Below, one piece after another: positions 37,752 to 47,327 of a DNA stretch of 64,000 bases. Position 1 is the stretch's first letter, and every line of letters begins with the position of its first letter. The position numbers and the translations under genes were made by a program. The stretch comes from Bacteroidota bacterium (lineage in GTDB: Bacteria; Bacteroidota; Bacteroidia; Bacteroidales; Paludibacteraceae). Location of the stretch: the NCBI GenBank assembly GCA_017860345.1, contig JAFNAV010000008.1, positions 119,543 to 183,542 on the forward strand, in the 5' to 3' direction. Under the pieces are notes generated by a model. That model ran no database searches. It saw nothing but the letters and a program-made list of their open reading frames with translations, and was not told the DNA's origin.

Positions 37752-39086
37752 TTACAGATTTCTCACGCAACTTTTAAACTGACGCCCGCGGTCTTCGTAG
37801 TTTTTAAACAAGTCGAAACTTGCACAGCAGGGTGATAGCAATACGGTGTCGCCCGGATGCGCAGCTTTGTATGCTTCATTTACAGCATCTTCCATAGATT
37901 GTACATCAATAATGACTTTATTTTTATTGCCAAAAAATTGATGAAGCGGGCTGTTGTTCAACCCCATAAAAATAAGCGTAGTCACTTTTTCGTTTACAAG
38001 GTCTTCTATTTCAGAGTAATCATTGCCTTTATCGGTTCCACCAAGTATAAGTACAGTTGGTGTTTTCATGCTCTGCAAGGCGTACCAGCACGAGTTTACA
38101 TTGGTAGCTTTGGAGTCGTTAATGTAACGTACATCGCGCACAGTGGCCACATATTCCAGTCTGTGTTCTACACCCTGAAAATCTTTGAGAGATTCGCGGA
38201 TTGTTTCTTTTTTTACCTCAATGATAGAAGCGGCCAGTCCGGCTGCCATCGAGTTGTATGTGTTGTGTAGTCCTTGAAGTGATAATTCTGTTGCAGGCAT
38301 AGTAAGTACAGTTTTAAGGGTTTTGATAATTAATTCATTGTTTTCTAAAAAGGCTTTTGTTTTCTCCGAGCGTTCGGTCGAAAACGGATACAGGGTCGAC
38401 TGAATATTGCGTTTGGCCAGCTCCGCTTTGATAACCGGGTCGTTTTCCCAGAAAATAAAGGCATCATCGCCGGTTTGGTTTTGAGTAATACGGAATTTTG
38501 AGTCGACATAATTCTGAAAATTATATTCGTACCGATCCAAGTGGTCTGGGGTAATATTCAACAGTATGGCAATATCAGCCTTAAATTCGGTCATTCCATC
38601 TAATTGAAAACTACTAAGTTCCACCACATAATAATCATACTTTTCGGTGGCTACCTGCAAGGCCAGACTATTCCCTACATTCCCGGCTAACCCGGCATTG
38701 AATCCGGCTTGCTTGAGTATGTGGTAAATAAGCATGGTAGTGGTGGTTTTACCATTGCTACCGGTAATGCAAATCATTTTTGCGGTGGTGTATCGTCCTG
38801 CAAATTCTATTTCAGAAACAACCGGAGTTCCCAGTTCATGCAGTTTTTTTATAATGGGTGCCTTGTCAGGTATACCGGGGCTTTTTATTATCTCATCGGC
38901 ATTCAGAATTTTTTCTTCGGAATGCTGTTTTTCTTCCCAGTCGATGCCGTAACCGTTCAGCATGTCTTTGTATTGAGGTTTTATTTCGGATAAATCAGAA
39001 ACAAAAACATCAAAACCTTTTTGTTTTGCCAGAACAGCTGCTCCGGCTCCACTTTCGCCTCCACCTAAAATTACGATTCTTTTCAT
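37752..39086 (-). CDS. murD: UDP-MurNAc-L-Ala--D-glutamate ligase MurD
   Basis: The 444-residue ligase adds D-Glu to UDP-MurNAc-L-Ala. It has the N-terminal nucleotide-binding motif ILGGGESGAGAAVLA, the ATP loop GSNGKTTTT, the central ELSSFQLDG motif characteristic of MurD, and the C-terminal YINDSKATN and LLSPCCASFDLFKNYEDRG, which position the substrate. It is cytoplasmic, between mraY and ftsW in the dcw order. Spacing of 75 nt to ftsW and 89 nt from mraY leaves room for internal promoters, but none is obvious. Confidence 0.96.
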   Translation of the reverse strand: MKRIVILGGGESGAGAAVLAKQKGFDVFVSDLSEIKPQYKDMLNGYGIDWEEKQHSEEKILNADEIIKSPGIPDKAPIIKKLHELGTPVVSEIEFAGRYTTAKMICITGSNGKTTTTMLIYHILKQAGFNAGLAGNVGNSLALQVATEKYDYYVVELSSFQLDGMTEFKADIAILLNITPDHLDRYEYNFQNYVDSKFRITQNQTGDDAFIFWENDPVIKAELAKRNIQSTLYPFSTERSEKTKAFLENNELIIKTLKTVLTMPATELSLQGLHNTYNSMAAGLAASIIEVKKETIRESLKDFQGVEHRLEYVATVRDVRYINDSKATNVNSCWYALQSMKTPTVLILGGTDKGNDYSEIEDLVNEKVTTLIFMGLNNSPLHQFFGNKNKVIIDVQSMEDAVNEAYKAAHPGDTVLLSPCCASFDLFKNYEDRGRQFKSCVRNL

Positions 39087-39175
39087 ATTTAATATATACT
39101 GATTTGTCTGAATGTTAATCTGTTGTGCGTTTCAATGTGAGCAGATGAACAAACAGCATTAAGCGATAATTTCTT

Positions 39176-40444
39176 TTATCTGATTTTCAGAGTTATGATT
39201 GTGATAGCTGCCAGAATAATCCCGATTATCCAAAAACGAATTACAATTTTTGATTCAGGTAATGGCTGTATCGGGTGTTGCCATTTGGCTTCAATACCTG
39301 CATTTCCCGGTTTCTGAAAATGGTGGTGAAGCGGCGCCATTTTGAATATTCTCCGGCCTTCGCCATATCTTTTTTTAGTGTATTTAAAATAACTCACCTG
39401 AAGTACTACCGAGAGATTTTCGACAATAAAAACTCCGCACAAAATAGGTATAAGCAATTCCTTGTGAATGGCAATAGCAAATACCGAGATAATACCACCC
39501 AGCGTAAGACTGCCGGTGTCGCCCATAAACACCTGTGCCGGAAAGGCATTGTACCACAGAAAACCGATGGTGGCGCCGATGAAGGCGCCGGCAAAAACGA
39601 GTAATTCGCCTGTGCCGGGTATGTACATGATATTCAGATAACCGGCATAGTTTACGTTGCCCGATACATAAGCCAGAATGCCGAGAGTTACCCCCATGAT
39701 AGCCGAGCTGCCTGTTGCCAATCCATCTAAACCATCGGTAAGGTTAGCGCCGTTGGAAATGGCCGTAACAATAAAAATGGCCACTACCACAAAAAGTATC
39801 CATCCATATTTCTGAGCATTTTCACCAGCCCATTTAAAGGCATCGGCATAGTCCAGATTGTTGTTTTTGAAAAACGGGATGGTGGTTTTGGTCGATTTTG
39901 TATCTTTACTGCCATACATCACGTTTTCTACCCTCTGGGTGTCTTTGTCCTTAATTTCAATATTTTCACGAATCACTATGTTGGGACTCAGATACATAGT
40001 CATACCAATAATCAGTCCAAGACCTACCTGCCCTACAATTTTGAATTTACCGCTGAGCCCTTCTTTGTTTTTGCGGAATACCTTGATATAGTCATCCAGA
40101 AAACCAATGAGTCCTAACCATATGGTGGTGATTATCATTAGTATTGTGTAAATATTATTCAGGGCTGCAAGCAATAAAGTGGGAATGAGTATGGCAAGTA
40201 TAATGATAACTCCACCCATGGTAGGAGTACCTTTTTTGCTCATTTGCCCTTCCAGACCCAAATTGCGGATAGTTTCGCCAATCTGTTTCTTCTGCAGATA
40301 GTTAATGATACGGCGCCCCAGCAAAGTCGAAACCAGCAACGCCAGAATAAAAGCCAGCCCCGCACGGAACGAAATGTAATTGAACATACCGGCACCCGGA
40401 AAGTCAAATGCTTTATCTAAGTAGGAGAACAGGTGGTATAACAT
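39176..40444 (-). CDS. mraY: Phospho-MurNAc-pentapeptide transferase MraY
   Basis: The 422-residue inner-membrane enzyme joins UDP-MurNAc-pentapeptide to undecaprenyl phosphate, giving lipid I. Family motifs: [29 protein letters not shown] (the catalytic Asp pair), [12 protein letters not shown], and the C-terminal [14 protein letters not shown], whose His residues line the active site. About ten hydrophobic segments are visible. It is longer than E. coli MraY because of an inserted loop around residues 160-200 ([18 protein letters not shown] region), a feature of Bacteroidota homologues. Confidence 0.96.
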   Translation of the reverse strand: MLYHLFSYLDKAFDFPGAGMFNYISFRAGLAFILALLVSTLLGRRIINYLQKKQIGETIRNLGLEGQMSKKGTPTMGGVIIILAILIPTLLLAALNNIYTILMIITTIWLGLIGFLDDYIKVFRKNKEGLSGKFKIVGQVGLGLIIGMTMYLSPNIVIRENIEIKDKDTQRVENVMYGSKDTKSTKTTIPFFKNNNLDYADAFKWAGENAQKYGWILFVVVAIFIVTAISNGANLTDGLDGLATGSSAIMGVTLGILAYVSGNVNYAGYLNIMYIPGTGELLVFAGAFIGATIGFLWYNAFPAQVFMGDTGSLTLGGIISVFAIAIHKELLIPILCGVFIVENLSVVLQVSYFKYTKKRYGEGRRIFKMAPLHHHFQKPGNAGIEAKWQHPIQPLPESKIVIRFWIIGIILAAITIITLKIR

Positions 40445-40483
40445 ATCTTTTTATATTTTCTGGTTAATATCTTTTTTTTGTTT

Positions 40484-41947
40484 TTAGTTCAAACCCGGTA
40501 TTGCAAAGCATTTCCGTACCTCCTCACGGTCGTCGAAATGGTGCTTTATGCCCTGAACTATCTGATAATCTTCGTGCCCTTTGCCGGCTACCAGTACTAC
40601 ATCGCCCGGTTGGGCAATGGCGCAGGCTGTTTTAATGGCTTCGCGGCGGTCCACAATGGCCAGACTTTTGGTTTTCTGACTCATATCTAATCCGGCCAGC
40701 ATGTCGTTCAGTATCTCTTGCGGCTCTTCAAAACGCGGATTGTCCGATGTTAATATGGCTTTCCAGCTACCCTCAACGGCTTCGCGCGCCATCATCGGGC
40801 GTTTTCCTTTGTCGCGGTTTCCTCCGCAACCCACCACTGTAATTAATCTTCCGTTGCCTTGTAGTATTTGGTTTATCGTAGAAATAACATTGTTCAACGC
40901 ATCGGGGGTGTGCGCATAATCTACTATGGCAGTGTATCCCTGAGGTGCCCGCAGGGTCTCGAAACGTCCCGATACCGAATGCAACGAACTGATAATGCGC
41001 AACACTTCCAGTTCATTTTGCCCGAGCAATACGGCAGCTCCGAATACAGCGCTCAGATTGCTTGCGTTAAATTTTCCTATGAACGATACATTCACTTCGC
41101 GTTCGTTCATATCCAGCAGCATTCCTTCAAAACTGTGTTCCAATATCTTGGTTTTAAAATCGGCCATGCCGCGGAGCGAATAAGTGAATTTGCCCGCCTT
41201 AGTATTCTGAAGCATTACCATGCCGTTTTTATCGTCAGCATTGGTCAGCGCAAAAGCCTCGTTGGTTAAGTCGTCGAAAAAGCGTTTTTTAGCTTTCAGG
41301 TAATTTTCAAAAGTCTGGTGGTAGTCAATGTGGTCTCTGGTGATATTGGTGAAAATTGCTCCATCAAAATCGAGCCCCGCAATGCGTCTCTGATCAATGG
41401 AATGCGAACTCACTTCCATAAACGCATATTTGCATCCGGCAGCCACCATGCGCGCCAGCAATTCGTTGAGGGCGAGTGCATCAGGCGTAGTGTGTGTGGC
41501 CTCTATCGCCTCTTTGTCAATATAATTTACTACAGTGGATAGCAGTCCGGTTTTGAAACCCAGTTCGCCGAACAGCTTGTACAGCAGCGTTGCAATCGTT
41601 GTTTTCCCGTTGGTTCCGGTTACGCCCACCAAAGTCAGCTTATCAGACGGAAAACCGTAAAATGCCGACGCCATTTGTCCCAAAGCTTCAGCGCTATCTT
41701 CTACTTGTATATAGCTCACTCCTTCAGTTTTTGAGTCGGGCATGCTTTCGCATACGATGGCTTTAGCTCCCTGTGTAATAGCCATTTCTATATAGTCGTG
41801 TCCATCGGTAGCAGTACCTCGTGTGGCTACAAACACCGATTTTTCGGTCACTTTTCGTGAGTCGAACTGAATATCGCTTACTACGGTATCAACATCGCCC
41901 GATACGCTTTTGAGTAATATGTTTTGGAGTAAATCGCTTAAAATCAT
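40484..41947 (-). CDS. murE: UDP-MurNAc-tripeptide synthetase MurE, meso-DAP type
   Basis: I choose the ATG at 41947 (MILSDLLQN, 487 residues). A start nine codons upstream overlaps ftsI, and family members begin where I place it. MurE adds the third stem-peptide residue. The ATP loop is GTNGKTTIA. The motif DNPRFEEP carries the DNPR signature that binds meso-diaminopimelate, so this cell wall should have DAP and not lysine. [11 protein letters not shown] and [12 protein letters not shown] are other family motifs. Cytoplasmic; length is normal. Confidence 0.95.
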   Translation of the reverse strand: MILSDLLQNILLKSVSGDVDTVVSDIQFDSRKVTEKSVFVATRGTATDGHDYIEMAITQGAKAIVCESMPDSKTEGVSYIQVEDSAEALGQMASAFYGFPSDKLTLVGVTGTNGKTTIATLLYKLFGELGFKTGLLSTVVNYIDKEAIEATHTTPDALALNELLARMVAAGCKYAFMEVSSHSIDQRRIAGLDFDGAIFTNITRDHIDYHQTFENYLKAKKRFFDDLTNEAFALTNADDKNGMVMLQNTKAGKFTYSLRGMADFKTKILEHSFEGMLLDMNEREVNVSFIGKFNASNLSAVFGAAVLLGQNELEVLRIISSLHSVSGRFETLRAPQGYTAIVDYAHTPDALNNVISTINQILQGNGRLITVVGCGGNRDKGKRPMMAREAVEGSWKAILTSDNPRFEEPQEILNDMLAGLDMSQKTKSLAIVDRREAIKTACAIAQPGDVVLVAGKGHEDYQIVQGIKHHFDDREEVRKCFAIPGLN

Positions 41948-41966
41948 GTCTGTATATGTGTTAGCT

Positions 41967-44102
41967 TTATTCAAGATTAATTTTGATAACCTGTCCTCTG
42001 CGGGGAGTTTCGCCCGGATTTATATTTTGCGAAACTACTTTTCCTCTACCGCTGATTTGCACTTTTATTCCCATTCGCCCTAAAAGGTAAATAGCATCTT
42101 TAGCTCCCATGCCTTTCAGGTCGGGGATGCTGTGCTTGCTCAGAGGCATCGATTCGGTTCTCAGTATTTTATGCTCGGCAAAAGTTTTTACCCAGTCGGT
42201 AGTCTGACCGGCGCTACTGAGATCAAGTCCGTTAAGTACTGATTTAATAGCCTGATAATTTCCTGCTTTTACGATAGGGAAATACGAACTTGTTTCGGTA
42301 GTATCAGTATTTAAAAAATCTGGTTTCAGGCTCGATTTCAAAGCCATGGTTTGCTCGGCAATGCTTTTGAAAACTGCACCGGCCATCAATCCGCCCGATG
42401 GATAACCGTTTTTAGGCTCACGTATCACCACAATACAGGTGTATTGCGGGTTGTCGGCCGGGAAGTATCCGCAAAACGAAACCTGATGGGTTTTACCACC
42501 GGCTTTGTAGCCCTGCGTTCCCTTGGATATTTGCGCGGTGCCGGTTTTGCCCGCTATGCGTACAAAGTCTGAGTGTACGTTATGCGCAGTTCCTTTTTTA
42601 CCTTCAATTACACCCAGCAGAGTTTCTTTGATAATGCTAAGTGTGGATGGTCTGCATATCGATTCGCGTATGGTTTCCGTGGTAAAGCTTTTGATAATTT
42701 CGCCGTTTTTGGTGATTGCTTTTACAAAGAAGGGGCGAATAAACTTACCATTGTTAGCAATGGCATTGTAGTAAGCCAGTGTGTAAATAGGTGGTATTTC
42801 GGTTTCGTATCCTATCGACATCCAGGGTAATGTAGTTTTCGACCAGTATTTTGCTTTATCTTTCGGGTGTTTTATCTGAGGAGCAGCGGCACCGGGTATC
42901 TCTATATTCAACTTTTCGTTGAGCCCCATGCTGTATAATTTTTCTACAAATTTGGATGGATTATTGCCATAGGCAGCTTCAACGGCTTTTGAGACACCAA
43001 TATTGGATGAACCATGAATAGCCTCAGCCAGCGTAATGTCTCCGAATCCACCATGATTTTCGTTGTGATCTACCATAAACGAGCCGTAAAAGTTATAGCG
43101 ACCTGTGCCGGTATGTACAATGTCGGTGATATGTGCTTTTCCGTCGTCGAGCAAAGCCATTACTGAGAAAGTTTTAAATGTAGATCCCGGTTCAACCTGA
43201 TCGGATACAGCGCCATTCCGGTTTTCAGAATAAGTGCCATCGGCATTTTTCTGCATATTTACAATGGCTTTTACTTCGCCGCTTTGTACTTCCATCAGTA
43301 TGGCATATCCGGTTGATGCGTCAAAGGATTTCAGACTGTCTACCAATGCTTTTTCTGCAAGGTCTTGTAAATCAAGGTCAATTGTGGTCACAAGATCCAG
43401 TCCGTTGATGGGTTCTACCTGTATGGTTTCTTCCCATCGGTTGGCCACTTTCTGTCGTACCGAAACACCGGGAGTACCCAGCAGTTCCTGATTAAAAAAA
43501 AGTTCCAGTCCGTTCTTACCTCCCTTGGATTCGTCGGCATAAATATCGCCAATAGTACGCGAGGCCAACGAGCCAAAAGGCTTAACCCTTCGCAACCACT
43601 CTTTGGTTATCAGGCCGCTCTTGTTGCGTCCCATACGGAAAAGCGGCATTCGGCGCACCTCTTTCAGTTGCGAGTAACTTATTCTTTGAGGAAAAAGTTG
43701 TAACTCTCCATCGCCCTGCCTGTAGGCTCTTTTCAGCATGGATTTATATTCAGCCTTGCTTTTGTTGCGGAAAAATCCTGATAAGCGATTGGCCAGTGAG
43801 TCTACATTTTCGTAAAACAGTTCTCCTTCGTTAGCATGAAGTGCAGGTACCCGGGTATCCATATAAATGTAGTAGGTGGGGATAGAGCTGGCCATCAGTC
43901 TGCCATCGCAGGCGTAGATGTTTCCCCGGTTTGGTCTTACTCTGATGTCGGATTTTTTGTTTTTTGAAGCAAGAGCCAGCCATTCATCCTTTTCAACAAA
44001 CTGTAGCACTACGATACGATATACCACCAGCAGGAAAAGGAATAGTATTGTGAAATATACTATCCCGAATCTGAATACTATGCTGTTGCGTTTATCTGCC
44101 AT
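41967..44102 (-). CDS. ftsI: Class B penicillin-binding protein FtsI with PASTA domain
   Basis: The 711-residue divisome transpeptidase has one N-terminal membrane anchor (residues 11-31), a pedestal region ([16 protein letters not shown]) and the transpeptidase domain with all three motifs: PGSTFKTFS (SxxK, catalytic Ser), SSN in HGSSNIGVS, and KTG in [10 protein letters not shown] single PASTA domain ends the protein ([20 protein letters not shown]). It crosslinks septal peptidoglycan with FtsW. It lies 25 nt after ftsL, and its stop is 19 nt before the murE start used here. Confidence 0.95.
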   Translation of the reverse strand: MADKRNSIVFRFGIVYFTILFLFLLVVYRIVVLQFVEKDEWLALASKNKKSDIRVRPNRGNIYACDGRLMASSIPTYYIYMDTRVPALHANEGELFYENVDSLANRLSGFFRNKSKAEYKSMLKRAYRQGDGELQLFPQRISYSQLKEVRRMPLFRMGRNKSGLITKEWLRRVKPFGSLASRTIGDIYADESKGGKNGLELFFNQELLGTPGVSVRQKVANRWEETIQVEPINGLDLVTTIDLDLQDLAEKALVDSLKSFDASTGYAILMEVQSGEVKAIVNMQKNADGTYSENRNGAVSDQVEPGSTFKTFSVMALLDDGKAHITDIVHTGTGRYNFYGSFMVDHNENHGGFGDITLAEAIHGSSNIGVSKAVEAAYGNNPSKFVEKLYSMGLNEKLNIEIPGAAAPQIKHPKDKAKYWSKTTLPWMSIGYETEIPPIYTLAYYNAIANNGKFIRPFFVKAITKNGEIIKSFTTETIRESICRPSTLSIIKETLLGVIEGKKGTAHNVHSDFVRIAGKTGTAQISKGTQGYKAGGKTHQVSFCGYFPADNPQYTCIVVIREPKNGYPSGGLMAGAVFKSIAEQTMALKSSLKPDFLNTDTTETSSYFPIVKAGNYQAIKSVLNGLDLSSAGQTTDWVKTFAEHKILRTESMPLSKHSIPDLKGMGAKDAIYLLGRMGIKVQISGRGKVVSQNINPGETPRRGQVIKINLE

Positions 44103-44127
44103 ACCTTCAATAGCTTGTTGCCGTTAT

Positions 44128-44550
44128 TTATTGTTTATCTGAGTTTGCGTTGTTTTCTTTTTTAGTATTTTCATCCGGAGTTTCAATAATTACCGGTGGT
44201 TTTATTGATTCTACGAGCGGTATATTCTTTTCTTTAATTAATTTTTGAATATTGGATTGTCGGCTTATTTGCATCAGTTGTGCCGATATGGTTAGCGACT
44301 CGTACTTTACATCCTGTATTTTTTTCTTCAGCTCTATGGTTTTCAATGCTTGTGTTTCGCAATAGTAGCGGTTATCTACATATATAAAAGCCAATATCGC
44401 CAGCATAATCAGGAGTCCGTATTGTTTCTGAAAAAATTTCTTAGTCAGAAAATCTCCATTGATAAAGCTGCGGAGCGTACTCGATTTAATATCCGAGAAA
44501 TCTTCGTTGCCTTTTATGGCTGTTATTAATTTTTTAAACCACTCTTTCAT
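44128..44550 (-). CDS. ftsL: FtsL-like divisome protein
   Basis: From the ATG at 44550 (MKEWFKKL) the product is 140 residues; the frame also opens 10 codons upstream. It has a cytoplasmic stretch of about 45 residues, one transmembrane segment (about residues 46-60, LLIMLAILAFIYV), then a periplasmic coiled coil (TQALKTIELKKKIQDVKYES) and a polar tail rich in Asn, Asp and Lys. Position between rsmH and ftsI plus this topology identify an FtsL-type protein, which joins FtsQ and a partner to recruit FtsW-FtsI. Sequence identity to FtsL is low, as usual. Confidence 0.82.
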   Translation of the reverse strand: MKEWFKKLITAIKGNEDFSDIKSSTLRSFINGDFLTKKFFQKQYGLLIMLAILAFIYVDNRYYCETQALKTIELKKKIQDVKYESLTISAQLMQISRQSNIQKLIKEKNIPLVESIKPPVIIETPDENTKKENNANSDKQ

Positions 44551-44627
44551 GGGTAAATAATTGTTTTTTAGTTGCCACATGGAACTCGCATTCTGATAGC
44601 TTTCGGGATACTCGTTTCATTTTGGGT

Positions 44628-45545
44628 TCAGCTTTTTGGTATTAATTCTGCTACACGGAGTTTTGCGCTACGTGCTCTTGGGTTTTGCTCTACCTCTTCG
44701 TCGGAGGCTACTACTACTTTATTATTTACAAGTTTCAAAGGCGAAATAATATTGCCAAAAAAATCCTTTTCAATTTTTCCTTCGATATTACCGCTTTTGA
44801 AAAAATTTTTTACCAATCTGTCTTCGAGCGAGTGGTACGTAAGTACCGCTATTCTTCCGCCGGGGTTCAGTACATTTGTGCTTTGTATGAGTAATTCCCG
44901 TAGCACATCCATTTCCTTATTTGTTTCAATGCGCAAAGCCTGAAACACCCTGGCCATATCTTTTTTCTCTTTCTCTCTGCCAAAAAACGGTTTCAATATC
45001 CCGATGAACTGAAAAATCCGGTCGATAGGTTCTTTGGTCCTGCTTTGAACAATGGTGCGGGCTATTTTGCGTGAGTTGTGAAGTTCTCCGTACAGATAAA
45101 AAATATCGGCCAGAGCCTCTTCGCTATATGTGTTCAGTATGGTAGCTGCGGTAAGTTTAGATGCTTTGTTCATTCGCATGTCCAGAGCGCCATCAAATCT
45201 GAAAGAAAATCCCCGTTCAGCTTCGTCGAAATGATGCGACGAAACGCCCAGATCGGCCAATATGCCGTCTACGTGAGATATTCCATGATATTTGAGGAAA
45301 TTTTTCAGATACCTGAAGTTGCTTCGAACAAAAGTGAATCTTTCGTCGTCCATAATATTTTTCAGGGCGTCTTCGTCCTGGTCGAAACCCAACAGGCGGC
45401 CTTTGTTGCTCAGGTGTTTGAGTATTTCTCTGGAATGCCCGCCACCCCCAAAAGTAACATCCACGTAAATGCCGTCGGGTCTGATGTTCAGGCCTTCGAT
45501 GGTTTCGTGTAAAAGTGCGGGGATATGGTAAGCAGGTTCAGTCAT
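44628..45545 (-). CDS. rsmH: 16S rRNA (cytosine1402-N4)-methyltransferase RsmH
   Basis: The 305-residue SAM enzyme methylates N4 of C1402. N-terminal YHIPALLHETIEGLNI and the SAM motif VDVTFGGGGHSREIL are signatures of the family, with LADLGVSSHHFDEAERGFSFR and AVLTYHSLEDRLVK further on. It pairs biochemically with RsmI, encoded at 20165-20836, which modifies the same nucleotide on the ribose. It is second in the cluster after mraZ and about 77 nt before ftsL. Length is normal. Confidence 0.95.
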   Translation of the reverse strand: MTEPAYHIPALLHETIEGLNIRPDGIYVDVTFGGGGHSREILKHLSNKGRLLGFDQDEDALKNIMDDERFTFVRSNFRYLKNFLKYHGISHVDGILADLGVSSHHFDEAERGFSFRFDGALDMRMNKASKLTAATILNTYSEEALADIFYLYGELHNSRKIARTIVQSRTKEPIDRIFQFIGILKPFFGREKEKKDMARVFQALRIETNKEMDVLRELLIQSTNVLNPGGRIAVLTYHSLEDRLVKNFFKSGNIEGKIEKDFFGNIISPLKLVNNKVVVASDEEVEQNPRARSAKLRVAELIPKS

Positions 45546-45589
45546 GCGGTTGTTTTTTTGATAAAAAATTATTTAAAAGCTGGTGGTGT

Positions 45590-46042
45590 CTATTTTCCTG
45601 ACATTCGTTGTTTGAGTATTTTGGCAAATTCTTCGTTGGGTAGCAGAGCTTTTTCGTACCGCTCTTTGTTCCATATTGAAAAGCGGTCGATCATTCCTAC
45701 GAATAACACCTCCTGATTTTCAATACCAATAGATTGCAAATGCTTTTTGGAGATTAGCACGCGTCCCTGACTGTCTAAATCCAGAAATTCAGCTAAGGAA
45801 GTGAACTGAGTCAGAATCATCTGATCTGTAGTATCCCAGAGGTCTAATGTCGATTTCATGAGATTTACTGTGTTTTCCCAAATGCTTTGAGGATACAGTA
45901 TCAGGCAGTCTTTTTCCAGGTCATGTCTCATCACAATTCTTTCTCTTTCCGCTTCGGGAAGGATTTTGCGGTAAGTCGACGGGATGAAGATTCGTCCCTT
46001 TACATCGGCTTTTGCGTCGTATTTTCCTAAGAATGTTGACAT
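45590..46042 (-). CDS. mraZ: Division/cell-wall cluster regulator MraZ
   Basis: The 150-residue protein has two tandem MraZ (SpoVT-AbrB-like) domains. The first is FLGKYDAKADVKGRIFIPSTYR with the DxKGR motif; the second is FLDLDSQGRVLISKKHLQSIG with the DxxGR variant. MraZ forms ring oligomers that bind direct repeats upstream of its own gene and repress the dcw operon in E. coli. It begins the cluster here. Repeats of the E. coli type (TGGGN) are not obvious upstream, though plus-strand CTCCCC at 46106-46111 may deserve a check. Confidence 0.93.
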   Translation of the reverse strand: MSTFLGKYDAKADVKGRIFIPSTYRKILPEAERERIVMRHDLEKDCLILYPQSIWENTVNLMKSTLDLWDTTDQMILTQFTSLAEFLDLDSQGRVLISKKHLQSIGIENQEVLFVGMIDRFSIWNKERYEKALLPNEEFAKILKQRMSGK

Positions 46043-46403
46043 GAGTTAAATGGGTATAGTTTTGCAACGGTAAAATTATAAAAAGATTTTCTAAATTCAC
46101 CACATCTCCCCACAAAAATTTATAAACAGCTAATTGTTGATAAATATAGTTAAATTATATTAGATATAAACAATTTATAAACAGGTTAATTTGGTTTTAA
46201 AAATTGACTATTTTACTGATTTACTTTTATTTATAAATATTTTAAATTTAAAAACAATAAAAGTGTGGTAAAGTGGGGGTTCAAAATTAATTTTTTAAAT
46301 TATTTTTTTGAAAAATTCGCAATAATCTTCTCGAAAATGAAAGAAATAGGCTGTACGGGCTTTTTTTGTATTTTTGTATCATAAAAAAATAACTGAACAT
46401 GCG
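46043..46403. other. AT-rich intergenic region: dcw promoter side
   Basis: 361 nt between divergent mraZ and the acyltransferase gene, very rich in A and T, with repeated TTTATAAACA-like words near 46120-46190. On the minus strand TACCGTTG followed by CAAAA (complement of 46065-46072) resembles a -7 element and could drive mraZ. I see no DnaA-box cluster or gene. Confidence 0.45.
46369..46376 (+). promoter_or_regulatory. -7 promoter element of the acyltransferase gene
   Basis: TATTTTTG, consensus -7, 28 nt before the ATG at 46404. It overlaps the TTG that would be an upstream start, favouring the ATG. Confidence 0.5.
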
Positions 46404-47219
46404 ATGGAAAAACAGCAAGTGATAAAAATAGATGTAGCCGCAGTAGTGAAGGAAAGAGCTCCGGGTAAAAAAGTGCCTGCTTTTTTGGTGAATTACCTCA
46501 GGAGGATAGTGCATGAGGAGGAGTTTAACGGGTTTTTCAGCAAAAATCCCGGCATTAAGAATCTCGAATTTATTGAAGCTGCATTGAAATTTCTGAGAAT
46601 ATCCACCAGTGTTGAAGGATTGGAGAATTTGCCTCCCAAAGGAGGTAAATATATTTTTGCCGGAAATCATCCTCTGGGTGGAATGGACGGAATTACAACA
46701 GGTTATCTGATTGGGAAAGAGTATGATGGTAAGGTGCGTTTCTTTTCCAACGATTTGTTAGAAAATCTGCATCCTCTGAAAGAGATGTTTATTCCCGTAA
46801 ATAAAGTGGGTCGTCAGGGTAAGGACCATGCTGAAAAAATGAAGGAGTTTTACGAATCCGACAATCAATTGCTTACATATCCTGCCGGCATGTGTTCGCG
46901 CAAGTTGAAAGGCAAAATCTGCGATTTGGAATGGAAAAAGAATTTTATCAGCAAGGCTGTTCAGTATGAGCGCGATGTGGTGCCGGTTTACTTTGAAGGC
47001 CGAAACTCAAACTTCTTTTATAATCTGGCCAATCTCAGAAAATTCTTGGGAATTAAATTCAATATTGAAATGATGTATTTGGCCGATGAAATGTTTAAAC
47101 AGCGGGGTAATCATTTTAAAATAAAAATTGGTAAGCCTATACCCTGGCAAACTTTTGATAAATCGAAATCGCAAACAGAATGGGCTCAGTGGGTAAAGGA
47201 TATTGTTTATAGCCTGTAA
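46404..47219 (+). CDS. PlsC-like lysophospholipid/lipid O-acyltransferase
   Basis: I use the ATG at 46404 (MEKQQVIK, 271 residues); the upstream TTG lies in the promoter element. The domain is PlsC-type: NHPLGGMDG at about residue 88 is the His-Asp motif, but with five residues between His and Asp instead of the canonical four. FIPVNKVGRQGKD is the second block; YPAGMCSRK is a third, where PlsC enzymes have EGTRS; VVPVYFEGRNS a fourth. This NHPLGG subgroup is common in Bacteroidota and may acylate amino-lipids such as glycine lipids, or lysophospholipids; the substrate is not determined. It has its own promoter and a strong terminator, so it is monocistronic. Confidence 0.82.
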   Translation: MEKQQVIKIDVAAVVKERAPGKKVPAFLVNYLRRIVHEEEFNGFFSKNPGIKNLEFIEAALKFLRISTSVEGLENLPPKGGKYIFAGNHPLGGMDGITTGYLIGKEYDGKVRFFSNDLLENLHPLKEMFIPVNKVGRQGKDHAEKMKEFYESDNQLLTYPAGMCSRKLKGKICDLEWKKNFISKAVQYERDVVPVYFEGRNSNFFYNLANLRKFLGIKFNIEMMYLADEMFKQRGNHFKIKIGKPIPWQTFDKSKSQTEWAQWVKDIVYSL

Positions 47220-47257
47220 TAGTATTGGTAATAAGGCTATTGGTTTTGTAAAATAAT

Positions 47258-47325
47258 AAAGGCCAACTCTGATTTTTAAGTAATTGTAAATTACCCGAAA
47301 TCAGAGTTGGCCTTTTCTTATTTAG
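47258..47325. terminator. Strong bidirectional terminator
   Basis: Stem AAAGGCCAACTCTGATTT (47258-47275) pairs perfectly with AAATCAGAGTTGGCCTTT (47298-47315), 18 bp, with T-rich tails in both directions. It separates the convergent acyltransferase and dsbD genes. Confidence 0.92.
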
Positions 47326-47327
47326 TT

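Noticed and set aside
30408..46042. Absence of murF, murB and ddl from the division cluster as an anomaly
   Set aside because: Bacteroidota dcw clusters commonly lack these genes, which sit elsewhere in the chromosome.
46043..46403. AT-rich region with repeated TTTATAAACA words, considered as replication origin
   Set aside because: No cluster of DnaA boxes (TTATCCACA-like), and no dnaA/dnaN or other origin genes nearby; the dcw cluster promoter explains the AT-rich DNA.
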